In this document: in pieces, positions 43,600-52,352 of the stretch | Position numbering within the stretch: the stretch's first letter is position 1 | Layout of the letters: each line of letters begins with the position of its first letter | DNA from: Microbacterium sp. | GTDB lineage: Bacteria > Actinomycetota > Actinomycetes > Actinomycetales > Microbacteriaceae | NCBI RefSeq assembly: GCF_017305435.1 | Contig: NZ_JAFKIP010000004.1 | Coordinates: 62,001-126,000, forward strand | Length of the DNA stretch: 64,000 bases | Direction of reading: 5' to 3' | Position numbers and translations under genes: made by a program | The notes under the pieces: generated by a model | The model's input: the letters and a program-made list of their open reading frames with translations, nothing else | What the model was told of the DNA's origin: nothing | Databases searched by the model: none

Positions 43600-44331
43600 T
43601 CAGCGGGCGTAGCGCTCGGCGAACGCCCGGAGGATGCCCCCCGTGTGCGTCACCGGCAGGCGTCGCACGGCGGCGAGGGTGAGGTCGAGTTCGCCGGCGG
43701 CGAAGTACCCGTAGTCCGCGTACGCGCGGATCCGGGTGGAGATGCCCTCGACGTCGCACTCCGGGTGGAACTGCGTCGCGTAGACGTTCCTGCCGACGCG
43801 GAACATCTGCACGGGGCACGCCGTCCCGCGGACGAGCAGCGTCGCAGACGACGGCAGCACGGTAATGGCCTCCTTGTGGCCGACGAACGCCGCGAACGTG
43901 TCGGGGAGCCCGGCGAGGAGGGGATCGGCGGCGCCGGCGGCGGTTCGGGTCACCTCGACGACGCTGATCGGCTCTCGATGCGTGCCGTCGATGAGGGCGC
44001 CCTCGTGCGCACCGACCGTGCCGATGCCGTAGCACGCGCCGAAGAAGGGGAAGTCCCGCGCGATGACCTCATCGAGCAGCACCGAGATCTCCTGCTCGAC
44101 ACGGTGCTGCACGGCGGACTTGCGCTCGGGCGGGTCCGAGGCGTTGAACGGCCCGCCGCCGACGAAGATCCCCGACCAGTCGTCCAGGTCGATGTCGCCC
44201 AGCGGCTCGGCCTCCAGGCGCCGGCGAACGAGCTGGGCCTCGGACAACCCCGTGTAACGCAGGAAGAGCGCGTACTCCTCGTCGGCGGGCAGGTCCTCGG
44301 CTCGCGTGGCGAGCAGCAGGAACGGCTTCAT
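43600..44331 (-). CDS. Class I glutamine amidotransferase-like protein
   Basis: 243 residues; the start ATG overlaps the stop of the LysR gene. Catalytic Cys in FFGACYGIGT and His/Glu in ATQFHPECDVEG make the class I GATase triad. IFVGGGPFNASDPP precedes them. Such stand-alone proteins are often labelled 'GMP synthase-like' but include gamma-glutamyl hydrolases of polyamine breakdown and other amidases. Cotranscription with a LysR regulator is a little unusual. Substrate unknown. Confidence 0.85.
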   Translation of the reverse strand: MKPFLLLATRAEDLPADEEYALFLRYTGLSEAQLVRRRLEAEPLGDIDLDDWSGIFVGGGPFNASDPPERKSAVQHRVEQEISVLLDEVIARDFPFFGACYGIGTVGAHEGALIDGTHREPISVVEVTRTAAGAADPLLAGLPDTFAAFVGHKEAITVLPSSATLLVRGTACPVQMFRVGRNVYATQFHPECDVEGISTRIRAYADYGYFAAGELDLTLAAVRRLPVTHTGGILRAFAERYAR

Positions 44332-45227
44332 GCGGATGCCTCCTGCACGCTCTGGATGTACGCGGTCATCGCCTCGAGGGTCGCCGCGACCGCGGGGTTG
44401 CGCGGCCCCTCGTCGCGCGCGACGGCCCAGTAGGCGAGCGGGTGCGCGTAGGCGCGCTCGAGCACGCGTTCGAGGCGGGCATCGCGGTCGCCGAGGAAGT
44501 CCGGAAGCAGACCGATCCCCGCGCCGGCGGCGGTCGCCTCGACGTGCGCGAAGACGCTCGTCGAGCGCAGCGAGGGCGGGGAGTCGGGAAGTTCCTGCAG
44601 GGCGCGGTCGAGCTCGTCGACCTGCAGCGAGCTCTCCACGTAGTAGACGAGGGGATGCCCCGACAGCTCGGCCATGCTCGCGGGCGTGCCGTGCGCGGCG
44701 AGGTAGGCGGGCGACGCGTAGAGCCGCAGCGCGTACGCGCACACGGGCGTCGCGTAAGCGCGCAGCACCTGGGGCCGGCCCACGACGATCTCGAGGTCGA
44801 CGCCGGAGCGGTTCTGCCGCACCCGCTGTGTCGCCGACAGCAGTTCGATCGCCAGGGTGGGGTGCGCACGCCGCAGGAGGGTCATCGCGGGAGCGAGGAA
44901 GGCGGCGGTGAAGGCATCCGGCGCCGAGACGCGGACCATGCCGTGGACGGCGTCGGCCCCCTCGCCCTCGACGAGCTCGCGCAGCGACCCCTCGATCCGC
45001 TCCGCGATACCGACCGCCCGGCGCCCGAGCGTCGTCACCTCCCACCCGCCAGTCGTCCGCACGAGCACGCGCCCGCCCATCGCCGCCTCCAATGCGGCGA
45101 TGCGGCGAGACACCGTGGAGTGGTTGACGCCCAGCACCTCCGCGGCGGCGGTGTAGCGGCCCAGCCGTGCGACCGCGAGGAACGTCATGAGCGCATCGAG
45201 CGGCGGTTCGGGAGAGCTCGGATGCAT
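44328..45227 (-). CDS. LysR-family transcriptional regulator
   Basis: 299 residues from ATG 45227; the frame runs open to 46127 antisense to mmsB, which is a shadow. The N-terminal helix-turn-helix reads LMTFLAVARLGRYTAAAEVLGVNHSTVSRRIAALE, standard for LysR. The effector domain follows (VRVSAPDAFTAAFLAP onward). It is divergent from the mmsB/mmsA-like pair with 127 bp between, so it probably controls that pair in response to a valine-pathway or branched-acid metabolite (inference). The glutamine amidotransferase is its downstream partner. Confidence 0.88.
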   Translation of the reverse strand: MHPSSPEPPLDALMTFLAVARLGRYTAAAEVLGVNHSTVSRRIAALEAAMGGRVLVRTTGGWEVTTLGRRAVGIAERIEGSLRELVEGEGADAVHGMVRVSAPDAFTAAFLAPAMTLLRRAHPTLAIELLSATQRVRQNRSGVDLEIVVGRPQVLRAYATPVCAYALRLYASPAYLAAHGTPASMAELSGHPLVYYVESSLQVDELDRALQELPDSPPSLRSTSVFAHVEATAAGAGIGLLPDFLGDRDARLERVLERAYAHPLAYWAVARDEGPRNPAVAATLEAMTAYIQSVQEASA

Positions 45228-45236
45228 GCGAAGAGT

Positions 45237-45250
45237 GTGCACCAGTGCAC
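45237..45250. promoter_or_regulatory. Candidate LysR binding site
   Basis: GTGCAC-CA-GTGCAC, a perfect palindrome 10 bp upstream of the LysR start and about 105 bp before mmsB. Inside it lies the LysR-type T-N10/11-A symmetry (TGCAC..GTGCA). Confidence 0.4.
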
Positions 45251-45354
45251 AGCGTCGGTGCAAGTTTGCCTCCGCCCTGTGCATTGATAGGCATGGATGC
45301 CCGTGCGTACAGTGGCCACGAACCGCACCTTCGACGACGCAGGGAGCCTTGAGC

Positions 45355-46299
45355 ATGTCGACCATCGCCTTCATCGGACTCGGCCGGATGGGAGCGCCCA
45401 TGGCGGCCCATCTCGTCTCCGCCGGACACACCGTCCGCGGTGTCGAGATCAACCCGGTCACGGCGACCGCGGCGGAAGCCCGCGGCATCCACGTCGTCGG
45501 GACCGTCGCCGAAGCGCTCAAGGGCGCCGACGCCTGCGTCACCTCGCTGCCCAAGCCCGAGCACGTCCGTGCCGCGTACGGGGGAGCGGACGGCATCCTC
45601 GCGCACGCGGAGGTCACGACGCTCCTCATGGACACGTCCACGGTCGACGTCGACACCTCGCGCTGGTGCCACACCCAGGCGGACGAGCGGGGGCTCACCT
45701 TCGTCGACGCTCCGATCTCGGGCGGGACGGCGGGGGCCGAGGCGGGGACGCTGACGTTCATGCTCGGCGGCCGCGAGGACGACATCGAGCGGGCGCGTGC
45801 GTTCGTCGCCCCGATGGCGCGGAACGTCATCGCGTGCGGTGACGCCGGAGCCGGCATCGCCGCGAAGCTCGTCAACAACATGATGCTCTTCATCGGCGTC
45901 ATGGCGATGTCCGAGGGGTCGCAGCTCGCCGAGCAGCTCGGCCTCGACGCGAAGACGTTCTGGGAGGTCGCGCGCGTCTCGTCGGGGGACTCCTGGCCCG
46001 TCCGCACCTGGTATCCCGTGCCGGGCGTGCTCGAATCCGCCGCGGCGAACGACAACTTCGACGCCACGTTCTCCGTCGACCTCGCGCGCAAGGACTGCGG
46101 CCTCGCGGTGCAGGCCGGAGACACCACGGGCGTCCATCTTCCCGCCGCACGCCTCGCCCTCTCTCAGCTCGACGACCTCGTCGCCGAAGGACTCGGCGGC
46201 AAGGACTGCACGCTCGTCGCGAAGCTCGCCTCGCCCGATGGCACGCTCCGCGGCTACGACCCGTCTCTCGACCGCACTTTCGAAGGAACCCGCTCATGA
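45355..46299 (+). CDS. mmsB: 3-hydroxyisobutyrate dehydrogenase-family NAD(P)-dependent reductase
   Basis: 314 residues from ATG 45355 with AGGGAG upstream. The Rossmann start FIGLGRMGAPMAAHLVSAGH, the DAPISGGTAGAEAGTL substrate loop, the catalytic Lys in GIAAKLVNNMML and the late KDCGLAV segment identify the beta-hydroxyacid dehydrogenase family. Directly upstream of and overlapping an mmsA-like gene, it is best read as 3-hydroxyisobutyrate dehydrogenase of valine catabolism, giving methylmalonate semialdehyde. Other 2-hydroxy-acid substrates cannot be excluded. Confidence 0.83.
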   Translation: MSTIAFIGLGRMGAPMAAHLVSAGHTVRGVEINPVTATAAEARGIHVVGTVAEALKGADACVTSLPKPEHVRAAYGGADGILAHAEVTTLLMDTSTVDVDTSRWCHTQADERGLTFVDAPISGGTAGAEAGTLTFMLGGREDDIERARAFVAPMARNVIACGDAGAGIAAKLVNNMMLFIGVMAMSEGSQLAEQLGLDAKTFWEVARVSSGDSWPVRTWYPVPGVLESAAANDNFDATFSVDLARKDCGLAVQAGDTTGVHLPAARLALSQLDDLVAEGLGGKDCTLVAKLASPDGTLRGYDPSLDRTFEGTRS

Positions 46300-47810
46300 G
46301 CACCACGATCGACACACCCGCGACCACGCGGATCGCGATCCCGCACGTCATCGGCGGCGCCCGAATCGAGGCCGACGGACGCACCGGGGCCGTCTTCAAC
46401 CCCGCGACGGGCGCGCAGACCGGCGAGGTCGCCCTGGCGTCCGCTGCGCTCGTCCACGACGCCGCACGCATCGCCCAGGACGCACAGCGCGCGTGGCGCG
46501 AAGTGGGGCTCGGCAAGCGCCAGCAGATCATGTTCCGTCTGCGCGAGATCATCTCGAGCCGTGCCGAGGAGCTCGCCCGCATCATCACCGCCGAACACGG
46601 CAAGACCGTGCCGGACGCCCTCGGCGAGGTGACGCGCGGGCTCGAGAACGTCGAGTTCTGCACGAGCCTCATGCACCACCTGAAGGGCGAGTACTCCGAG
46701 CAGGTCGCCGCGGGCGTCGACGTGCACCAGGTGCGTCAGCCGGTCGGGGTCGTCGCGTGCATCACCCCGTTCAACTTCCCGGCGATGGTCCCGCTGTGGA
46801 TGGTGACGACGGCGATCGCCGCCGGCAACGCCGTCATCCTGAAGCCGAGCGAACGCGACCCCTCGGCGGCGAACTGGATCGCCGGCGCGTTCGCCGAGGC
46901 GGGGCTGCCCGCCGGCATCCTGAACGTCGTGCACGGCGACAAGGAGGCCGTCGACGCGATCCTCGACGACCCCGTCATCCGCGCCGTGTCCTTCGTGGGC
47001 TCGACGCCGATCGCGAGGCACATCTACGCGCGCGCCGCCGAGAACGGCAAGCGTGTGCAGGCGCTGGGAGGCGCGAAGAACCACATGATCGTGATGCCCG
47101 ACGCCGACCTCGACGCGGCGGCGGATGCCGCGATCTCGGCCGGCTATGGATCGGCGGGCGAACGCTGCATGGCGGTCTCCGTCGTCGTCGCCGTCGGCGA
47201 GGTCGCCGACGAGCTGATCGCGAAGATCGCCGAGCGGATGCCGCGGGTCACGGTCGGCGACGGCACCGCGCCCGGCGTCGAGATGGGCCCGCTCATCACG
47301 CGCGAGGCGCTCGATCGGGTCACCGGCTTCATCGCGGGCGCCGACGCCGAGGGCGCCCGCGTCGTCGTCGACGGTCGCGAGCTCGACGTGCCGACGGGCG
47401 GGTTCTTCATCGGACCCTCGCTCGTGGACCACGTGACCCCGGGCATGCGCGTGTACGACGAGGAGATCTTCGGTCCCGTGCTGTCGGTCGTCCGCGCCCC
47501 GTCGTACGACGAGGCGGTCGCCCTCATCAACGGCAACCGCTACGCGAACGGCACTGCTGTGTTCACCCGCGACGGGAAGACCGCGCGTCAGTTCGAGTTC
47601 GACATCGAAGTCGGCATGGTCGGCGTCAACGTGCCGATCCCGGTGCCGATCGGGGCGTTCTCGTTCGGCGGCTGGAAGGACTCGCTCTTCGGCGACACGC
47701 ACATGTACGGGCCGGAGGCGTTCACCTTCTACACGCGCCGTAAGGTCGTCACGACGCGCTGGCCCGACGCGAGCGGGAGCCAGATCAGCCTCGGCTTCCC
47801 CACGCACTGA
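46296..47810 (+). CDS. mmsA: Methylmalonate-semialdehyde dehydrogenase (CoA-acylating)
   Basis: 504 residues, coupled to mmsB by an ATGA overlap. ALDH fold with N-terminal HVIGGARIEADGRTG, CITPFNFPAMVPLWM (the MmsA-type sequence in place of the usual PWNFP), GSTPIARHIYARAAENGKRVQ, and the nucleophile Cys in GYGSAGERCMAVS; GGAKNHMIVMPDADLD is also MmsA-specific. It converts methylmalonate semialdehyde to propionyl-CoA in valine (or inositol) breakdown. The pairing with mmsB and no iol genes nearby favours valine. Confidence 0.92.
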   Translation: MSTTIDTPATTRIAIPHVIGGARIEADGRTGAVFNPATGAQTGEVALASAALVHDAARIAQDAQRAWREVGLGKRQQIMFRLREIISSRAEELARIITAEHGKTVPDALGEVTRGLENVEFCTSLMHHLKGEYSEQVAAGVDVHQVRQPVGVVACITPFNFPAMVPLWMVTTAIAAGNAVILKPSERDPSAANWIAGAFAEAGLPAGILNVVHGDKEAVDAILDDPVIRAVSFVGSTPIARHIYARAAENGKRVQALGGAKNHMIVMPDADLDAAADAAISAGYGSAGERCMAVSVVVAVGEVADELIAKIAERMPRVTVGDGTAPGVEMGPLITREALDRVTGFIAGADAEGARVVVDGRELDVPTGGFFIGPSLVDHVTPGMRVYDEEIFGPVLSVVRAPSYDEAVALINGNRYANGTAVFTRDGKTARQFEFDIEVGMVGVNVPIPVPIGAFSFGGWKDSLFGDTHMYGPEAFTFYTRRKVVTTRWPDASGSQISLGFPTH

Positions 47811-47822
47811 CGCGGCGATGCA

Positions 47823-47845
47823 CCCGGCCGGATGAACCGGCCGGG
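47823..47845 (+). terminator. Hairpin after mmsA
   Basis: CCCGGCCGG (47823-47831) and CCGGCCGGG (47837-47845) form a perfect 9-bp stem with a 5-nt loop. It sits 12 bp after the mmsA stop, with no T run. Confidence 0.6.
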
Positions 47846-47879
47846 CTAGGCTGGAGACGTTCAGCACAGGAGGTTCGAC

Positions 47880-48107
47880 ATGGCACTCGCACGACTTCAC
47901 GGCGGTCCGCTCGACGGACAGGTCCTTCCCCTCGACGACGCGACGCAGGATTCGCTGATCCTGCCGTACAGCGAGACGCAGGTCGTCTACGAGCGCGCCG
48001 GCTCGCCGGAGCACACCGGCGAGGGCGACGGTCCCACCTCGAGCGACTTCCACTTCGTCGAGGCCGAGGATGACATCAACCCGGACGTCGACGGCCGCGA
48101 CGAGTGA
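47880..48107 (+). CDS. Small conserved hypothetical protein
   Basis: 75 residues with a strong AGGAGG site 5 nt upstream. It starts MALARLHGGPLDGQVLPLDD and is strongly acidic toward the end. A TAGGCT hexamer at about 47847 may be the -10. The stop overlaps the GTG of the CYTH gene, so they are coupled. The GGPLDGQ opening is found in short actinobacterial and phage proteins of unknown role. No function is proposed. Confidence 0.75.
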   Translation: MALARLHGGPLDGQVLPLDDATQDSLILPYSETQVVYERAGSPEHTGEGDGPTSSDFHFVEAEDDINPDVDGRDE

Positions 48108-48757
48108 CTCCGGCATCGGCGCCGGATGAGCCGACCCGGTCGCTCGAGATCGAGCTGACCTTCGACGTCGACGCGGAGACGCACGTGCCCTCGTGGGCGG
48201 GTCTGGACGGCGTCGCGTTCGTCGATCCGCCCGAACGACGCGAGCTCGACGCGCAGTACTTCGACGTCGACGGGCTGACGCTCGGCCGCGCGGGCTATGC
48301 CGTGCGGCGTCGCACCGGCGGGCCGGACGAAGGCTGGCACATCAAGGGTCCGAAGGATGCCGACGGCGCGCGCCTCGAGCAGCACTGGCCCCTCGGTGAC
48401 GCAGGCACGCCGCCCGACGAGCTGGTCCGTGCCGTGACGCCCATCGCGCCCACGGCGGGGGAGCCGGGAGCGCTCCGGCGGATCGCCCGGATCCGCAACG
48501 ACCGCCATGCCGCCCTGCTGCGGGATGCCGCGGGCTCCGTCATCGCAGAATTCGTCGACGACCACGTCACGGCCCTCGATGAGCTCCGTGGAGTCGAGAC
48601 CCGGTGGCGCGAGTGGGAGTTCGAGCTCGGCCCCGCGGCGCCGTCCGGGCGGGCCGACCGCGCCGCGCTGCTCGCCGCCGCCGCGGAGATCGCGTATCGC
48701 GCCGGCGCGCGGCCCGCAGTATCCGACTCGAAGCTCGCGCGCACCCTCGGGGTCTGA
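48104..48757 (+). CDS. CYTH-domain protein
   Basis: 217 residues from GTG 48104. The family's N-terminal E-x-E motif is in SLEIELTFDV. Further strands rich in charged residues follow: RRELDAQYFDVDG, LRRR-type AVRRRTGG, GWHIKGPKDADGARLEQHWPL and the EFVDDHVTAL region, forming the tunnel that binds triphosphates. CYTH enzymes include thiamine triphosphatases, inorganic triphosphatases and class IV adenylate cyclases. No CHAD domain is attached. Substrate unknown, most likely an inorganic or organic triphosphate. Confidence 0.85.
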   Translation: MTPASAPDEPTRSLEIELTFDVDAETHVPSWAGLDGVAFVDPPERRELDAQYFDVDGLTLGRAGYAVRRRTGGPDEGWHIKGPKDADGARLEQHWPLGDAGTPPDELVRAVTPIAPTAGEPGALRRIARIRNDRHAALLRDAAGSVIAEFVDDHVTALDELRGVETRWREWEFELGPAAPSGRADRAALLAAAAEIAYRAGARPAVSDSKLARTLGV

Positions 48758-48785
48758 CCGGCCGCACTCATACCACGAACCACGT

Positions 48786-48829
48786 ACGACGAACGCCGCC
48801 CCCGGCTTCGATGGGGCGGCGTTCGTCGT
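48786..48829. terminator. Long bidirectional terminator hairpin
   Basis: ACGACGAACGCCGCCCC (48786-48802) pairs over 17 bp with GGGGCGGCGTTCGTCGT (48813-48829) across a 10-nt loop. It lies between the convergent CYTH and lpdA genes. Confidence 0.85.
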
Positions 48830-48841
48830 GTGCGTGCCAGA

Positions 48842-50242
48842 TTACAGATTGATCATGTGTCCCGCGAGACCGTGGAAGGCTTCCTGGAGGGCCTCCGACA
48901 GCGTCGGGTGGGTGTGGACGTTCCGCGCCAGCTCGAGCGCCGTGAGGTCCCACTTCTGCGCGAGGGTGAGCTCGGGCAGCAGCTCCGACACGTCGGGGCC
49001 GATGAGGTGGCCGCCGACGAGCTCGAGGTGCTCGGCATCCGCGATGAGCTTCACGAAGCCGACCGGCTCGCCCAGACCGTGCGCCTTGCCGTTGGCCATG
49101 AAGGGGAACGTCGCCACCTTGTACTCGCGGCCGGTCTCCTTGTACTGCGCCTCGGTGTAGCCGAAAGACGCGACCTGCGGCGAGCAGAACGTCGCGCGCG
49201 GCATCATGCGGTAGTCGCCGAGCGCCATGGTCTCGGCGCCGCCGATCGTCTCAGCCGCGACGACGCCCTGCGCCTCCGCGACGTGGGCGAGCTGGAGCTT
49301 GGCCGTGACGTCACCGATCGCGTAGATGCCGTCGACGTTCGTGCGCATGAAGTCGTCGATCTCGATCGCGCCGCGGTCGGTGAGCTTCACACCCGTGTTC
49401 TCGAGGCCGAAGCCCTCGACGCGCGGGGCGAAGCCGATCGACATGAGGACCTTGTCGGCCTCGATCCGGCCGGCCGCGCCCGTCTTGTTGTCGGTGTAGC
49501 TGACGGTGACCTTGTCGCCCGAGTCGACGACCGACTCGACCTTGGTCGCGACGAGGATGTCGACACCGAGGTTCTTGTACTGCTTCGCGATCTCCTTGGA
49601 GACGTCCGCGTCCTCGTTGGGGAGGGCGCGGTCGAGGAACTCGATGATCGTCACCTTGACGCCGTAGTTCGTGAGGACGTAGGCGAACTCCATGCCGATC
49701 GCACCGGCCCCGACGATGACGATCGAGCCCGGCAGGTCGCGGGTGAGGATCTGCTCCTCGTACGTGACGACGTTCTCGCTCAGCGAGACGCCGGGAAGCA
49801 GGCGCACGGTGGAGCCGGTCGCGATGATGACGTTGTCGAACGTGACCTCTTCGGTGGTGCCGTCGGTCTTCGTCACCGTGATCGCCTTGGGGCCGGTGAA
49901 CGACCCGCGGCCCTCGTACTCGGTGACCTTGTTCTTCTTCATCAGGTAGTGGATGCCCTTGACGCGCCCGTCGGCGACGACGCGCGAGCGATCGAAGGCG
50001 GCGCCGAAGTCGGCGGTGAACTCACCCGAGATGCCGAAGAAGTCGGCCTTGTGCTTCAGGGTGTGCACGACCTCGGCGTTCTTCAGGAGCGCCTTGGAGG
50101 GGATGCAGCCGACGTTGAGGCAGACACCGCCCCAGTACTTCTCTTCGATGATCGCGACGGACTGACCGAGCTGCGCGGCGCGGACCGCTGCGACATAGCC
50201 GCCGGGGCCGGCGCCGAGGACGACGACGTTGTAATGAGGCAT
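48842..50242 (-). CDS. lpdA: Dihydrolipoyl dehydrogenase (E3)
   Basis: 466 residues, full length. FAD-binding [21 protein letters not shown], redox-active CLNVGC (C41, C46), NAD-binding [24 protein letters not shown], and the C-terminal active-site His in [13 protein letters not shown] are all present. It reoxidises dihydrolipoamide of the pyruvate and 2-oxoglutarate dehydrogenase complexes. It stands alone here, as is common in Actinobacteria. Its neighbour garA, which regulates 2-oxoglutarate dehydrogenase in relatives, is 1.6 kb away. Confidence 0.95.
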   Translation of the reverse strand: MPHYNVVVLGAGPGGYVAAVRAAQLGQSVAIIEEKYWGGVCLNVGCIPSKALLKNAEVVHTLKHKADFFGISGEFTADFGAAFDRSRVVADGRVKGIHYLMKKNKVTEYEGRGSFTGPKAITVTKTDGTTEEVTFDNVIIATGSTVRLLPGVSLSENVVTYEEQILTRDLPGSIVIVGAGAIGMEFAYVLTNYGVKVTIIEFLDRALPNEDADVSKEIAKQYKNLGVDILVATKVESVVDSGDKVTVSYTDNKTGAAGRIEADKVLMSIGFAPRVEGFGLENTGVKLTDRGAIEIDDFMRTNVDGIYAIGDVTAKLQLAHVAEAQGVVAAETIGGAETMALGDYRMMPRATFCSPQVASFGYTEAQYKETGREYKVATFPFMANGKAHGLGEPVGFVKLIADAEHLELVGGHLIGPDVSELLPELTLAQKWDLTALELARNVHTHPTLSEALQEAFHGLAGHMINL

Positions 50243-50251
50243 GTCTTCAGC

Positions 50252-50818
50252 CTAGTGCTCGCTGCGGCGCCGCTTCGCGGCCGAGAGGGCGACGAAGGTG
50301 CCGATCAGTGCGATGAGGACCACGACCCCGACCACGATCCACACCGCCGGTGACGCGTCCTGCGCGTCGGCGTCATCCGCCGAGGCGCTGGGCGAGGGTG
50401 CGCTGGCGGTCGGCGCCACGGCGGAGCCGTCGCCGACGGTGAACGTGAACTGGTCGGAGACGGGATGCCCGTCACTCGAGACGACGCGCCAGATGACCGT
50501 GATCGTGCCGGTCGCCGAGCCGCTCAGCTCCTGCGTCAGCCGCGTACCGTCGAGCACGGGATCTGCGGAGGTGAGGTCGGTGCCCGCGGCATCCGTCACG
50601 ACGACGTCGGTCGCGCCGGGCTCATCCATCAGCACGCCGCTGAAGGTCATCGTGATCTTCGTCGGAAGGGCGTCGACGTGCGCGCCCGCGGCCGGGTCGG
50701 AGCCGATCAGTTCGTCGTGCGCCCAGGCCGGGGCCCCCGCGAGGACGATCCCGACGGCGGCGAGGAGCCCGATCAGCAGGGCGAAGGGTCGGTGTCTCGT
50801 GTGAACTTCATGTGACAT
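50252..50818 (-). CDS. copC: CopC-domain copper-binding exported protein
   Basis: 188 residues from ATG 50818. Signal peptide (hydrophobic about 10-30, cleavage near AWA|HDEL) leaves an N-terminal His, part of the CopC Cu(II) site. The beta-barrel follows (GSDPAAGAHVDALPTKITMTFSG, then WRVVSSDGHPVSDQFTFTV with the second His). A Ser/Ala/Asp linker, one membrane helix (about 155-178) and a basic tail anchor it. It binds copper outside the membrane. It is divergent from a Met/Cys-rich copper-storage-type gene, so the two probably share a copper-responsive promoter. Confidence 0.88.
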   Translation of the reverse strand: MSHEVHTRHRPFALLIGLLAAVGIVLAGAPAWAHDELIGSDPAAGAHVDALPTKITMTFSGVLMDEPGATDVVVTDAAGTDLTSADPVLDGTRLTQELSGSATGTITVIWRVVSSDGHPVSDQFTFTVGDGSAVAPTASAPSPSASADDADAQDASPAVWIVVGVVVLIALIGTFVALSAAKRRRSEH

Positions 50819-50846
50819 CACGTCGTCGAGCCTACGTGAGCCTGTC

Positions 50847-50874
50847 GCCACGGGGCCGGGCGCAGTACCGTGGC
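50847..50874. promoter_or_regulatory. Inverted repeat in the copC/copper-protein intergenic region
   Basis: GCCACGG (50847-50853) and CCGTGGC (50868-50874) flank 14 bp in the 130-bp divergent region. It may be a regulator site; no known copper-sensor box was recognised. Confidence 0.3.
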
Positions 50875-50948
50875 CCTACATACACAGGCGGGACATCGGC
50901 GGAGCCGATTCCGCGTGGCCCGCCCCGACGAGGGAGAGGTGCGCCGCG

Positions 50949-51359
50949 ATGGACGCGATGATGATGAACGCGATGTCCGAGGACATGATGTCGATGGAGG
51001 GGATGCCCGCCATGGACATGGCTGCCATGACGAGTGCAGCGCAGGCCTGCATGGATACCTGTGCCGCCTGTGAGCAGGCCTGCACCGTCTGCTCGACACA
51101 GATGATGGACTGCGCGCCGTCGTGCATGAACTGCGCCGACATGGCGGGCACGATGATGCGCGCCATGCTGCGCATGCAGGGCATGACGCCGGCATCCATG
51201 ATGTCGATGCTCGACGCCTGCATGGCGATGTGTCAGACGTGCATGGACATGTGCATGATGCACGCCGACTCGAGCCCCGTGTGCAAGATGTGCGCCGACG
51301 CATGCCGCGCCTGCATGGACGCGTGCATGGCGGTGAAGGACGCGATGGCCGCGGCCTGA
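50949..51359 (+). CDS. Met/Cys-rich four-helix copper-storage-type protein (DUF326-like)
   Basis: 136 residues with about 35 Met and 17 Cys by count. Cysteines recur every 3-4 residues along predicted helices (CMDTCAACEQACTVC, then CAPSCMNC, CMAMCQTCMDMC, CKMCADACRACMDAC), facing one side as in four-helix bundles that hold many Cu(I) ions in their core. The Met-rich first 30 residues may collect copper, as in Csp1 proteins. No Tat or Sec signal is evident, so it is probably cytosolic. It is divergent from copC and probably stores or detoxifies copper. GGGAGAGG precedes the ATG. Confidence 0.85.
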   Translation: MDAMMMNAMSEDMMSMEGMPAMDMAAMTSAAQACMDTCAACEQACTVCSTQMMDCAPSCMNCADMAGTMMRAMLRMQGMTPASMMSMLDACMAMCQTCMDMCMMHADSSPVCKMCADACRACMDACMAVKDAMAAA

Positions 51360-51390
51360 GAGGGCCGCCTCAGAGGACGAGTGCGCCGCC

Positions 51391-51738
51391 TCAGAGTGCG
51401 AGTGCGTTGAAGAGGCGGCGTCCCACCGCGAGCGTGTGATAGCGCTCGTGGTACGCGACGGGTGCACCTGCCGTGACGGTGTCGGCCGCGCCGGAGCCGT
51501 TCCACAGGCTGAGCACACGTCCGTCCAGCGTGTGCAGGACGAGGGTGCCGTCCGCGGCATCCACCGTCGTCACGATCGCGTCGAGCCACTCGCCCGGCGT
51601 CGTCGAGACCAGCCGCGCCTGGATGAGGTGGACGGCGTGACCGGGGGCGAACGAGGAGCAGGCCTGGCCGCGCGCGCACATGCAGATCGCGTCCTGACGC
51701 ACCGAGGCGGGCGTGAGGCGGTTCTGCGGCGTGGACAC
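51391..51738 (-). CDS. Small conserved hypothetical protein with CMCARGQAC motif
   Basis: 115 residues from GTG 51738, chosen for its AAGGAGATCTCC leader. An N-terminal Cys cluster (ICMCARGQAC) is followed by a compact beta-rich part: VHLIQARLVSTTPGEWLDAIVTT, TLVLHTLDGRVLSLWNG. There is no signal or membrane helix. Family not recognised. The cysteines hint at metal binding, which would match the adjoining copper genes, but that is a guess. Confidence 0.65.
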   Translation of the reverse strand: MSTPQNRLTPASVRQDAICMCARGQACSSFAPGHAVHLIQARLVSTTPGEWLDAIVTTVDAADGTLVLHTLDGRVLSLWNGSGAADTVTAGAPVAYHERYHTLAVGRRLFNALAL

Positions 51739-51851
51739 GGAGATCTCCTTCTGATCGAGGTGGGTCCAGGCTAGATCGAGCGTCGCCGGCTCCGCCCGAC
51801 GGGCGACACACGATGCAACAAACCAGTAGGGTGAAGAGGGAGGAGGACACC

Positions 51852-52352
51852 GTGGACAACAGCGAACGCGACGCACCCGGCGCCGGAGACATCCGTCGAG
51901 ACGCCGACGATGCCGGTCGTCACGCCGTCGACTCGACGCAGACATTCGGCCACGACTCCGATCTGTCCTTCATCCCATTCGGCAGCGACTTGACCGAGGC
52001 AGAGCTCGAGGCGATCGGCGCGCTGCCGTCCCGAGCTGCCCTGCTGCTCGTGCGCTCGGGCCCGACGGCCGGCGCACGGTATCTCCTCGACAGCGACGTG
52101 ACGACCGTCGGCCGTCACCCCGAGGCCGACATCTTCTTCGACGACGTCACCGTCTCCCGTCGGCACGCAGAGATCACCCGTACGGGCGGGTTCTTCGAGC
52201 TCGTCGATCAGCGTTCCCTCAACGGCACCTACGTCAACGGCGAGCGCGTCGACCGCGCCGTGCTCGATGACGGCGCCGAGGTCCGCATCGGCAAGTTCCG
52301 GCTGAACTTCTTCGTCTCGCCGATCGATCGCTCCGCGGTGGCCGGCGCGTGA
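51852..52352 (+). CDS. garA: FHA-domain regulator, GarA/OdhI type
   Basis: 166 residues from GTG 51852 with GGGAGGAGG upstream. The C-terminal FHA domain is textbook: TTVGRHPEADIFFDDVTVSRRHAEI, then RSLNGTYVNGERV. The N-terminal tail has a Thr-containing segment (DSTQTF, about 27-32) where GarA/OdhI proteins carry their PknB/PknG phosphorylation site, normally ETTSVF. In relatives the unphosphorylated form inhibits 2-oxoglutarate dehydrogenase and tunes glutamate metabolism. It is followed by two MerR-family genes in a conserved actinobacterial order. Confidence 0.92.
   Translation: MDNSERDAPGAGDIRRDADDAGRHAVDSTQTFGHDSDLSFIPFGSDLTEAELEAIGALPSRAALLLVRSGPTAGARYLLDSDVTTVGRHPEADIFFDDVTVSRRHAEITRTGGFFELVDQRSLNGTYVNGERVDRAVLDDGAEVRIGKFRLNFFVSPIDRSAVAGA

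Noticed and set aside
40604-44035. Very long minus-strand open frame opposite glgP
   Set aside because: It is the mirror of the strong GC codon bias of glgP and has no start signal or domain. Similar antisense frames opposite mmsA, adhE and the amidohydrolase were dropped for the same reason.
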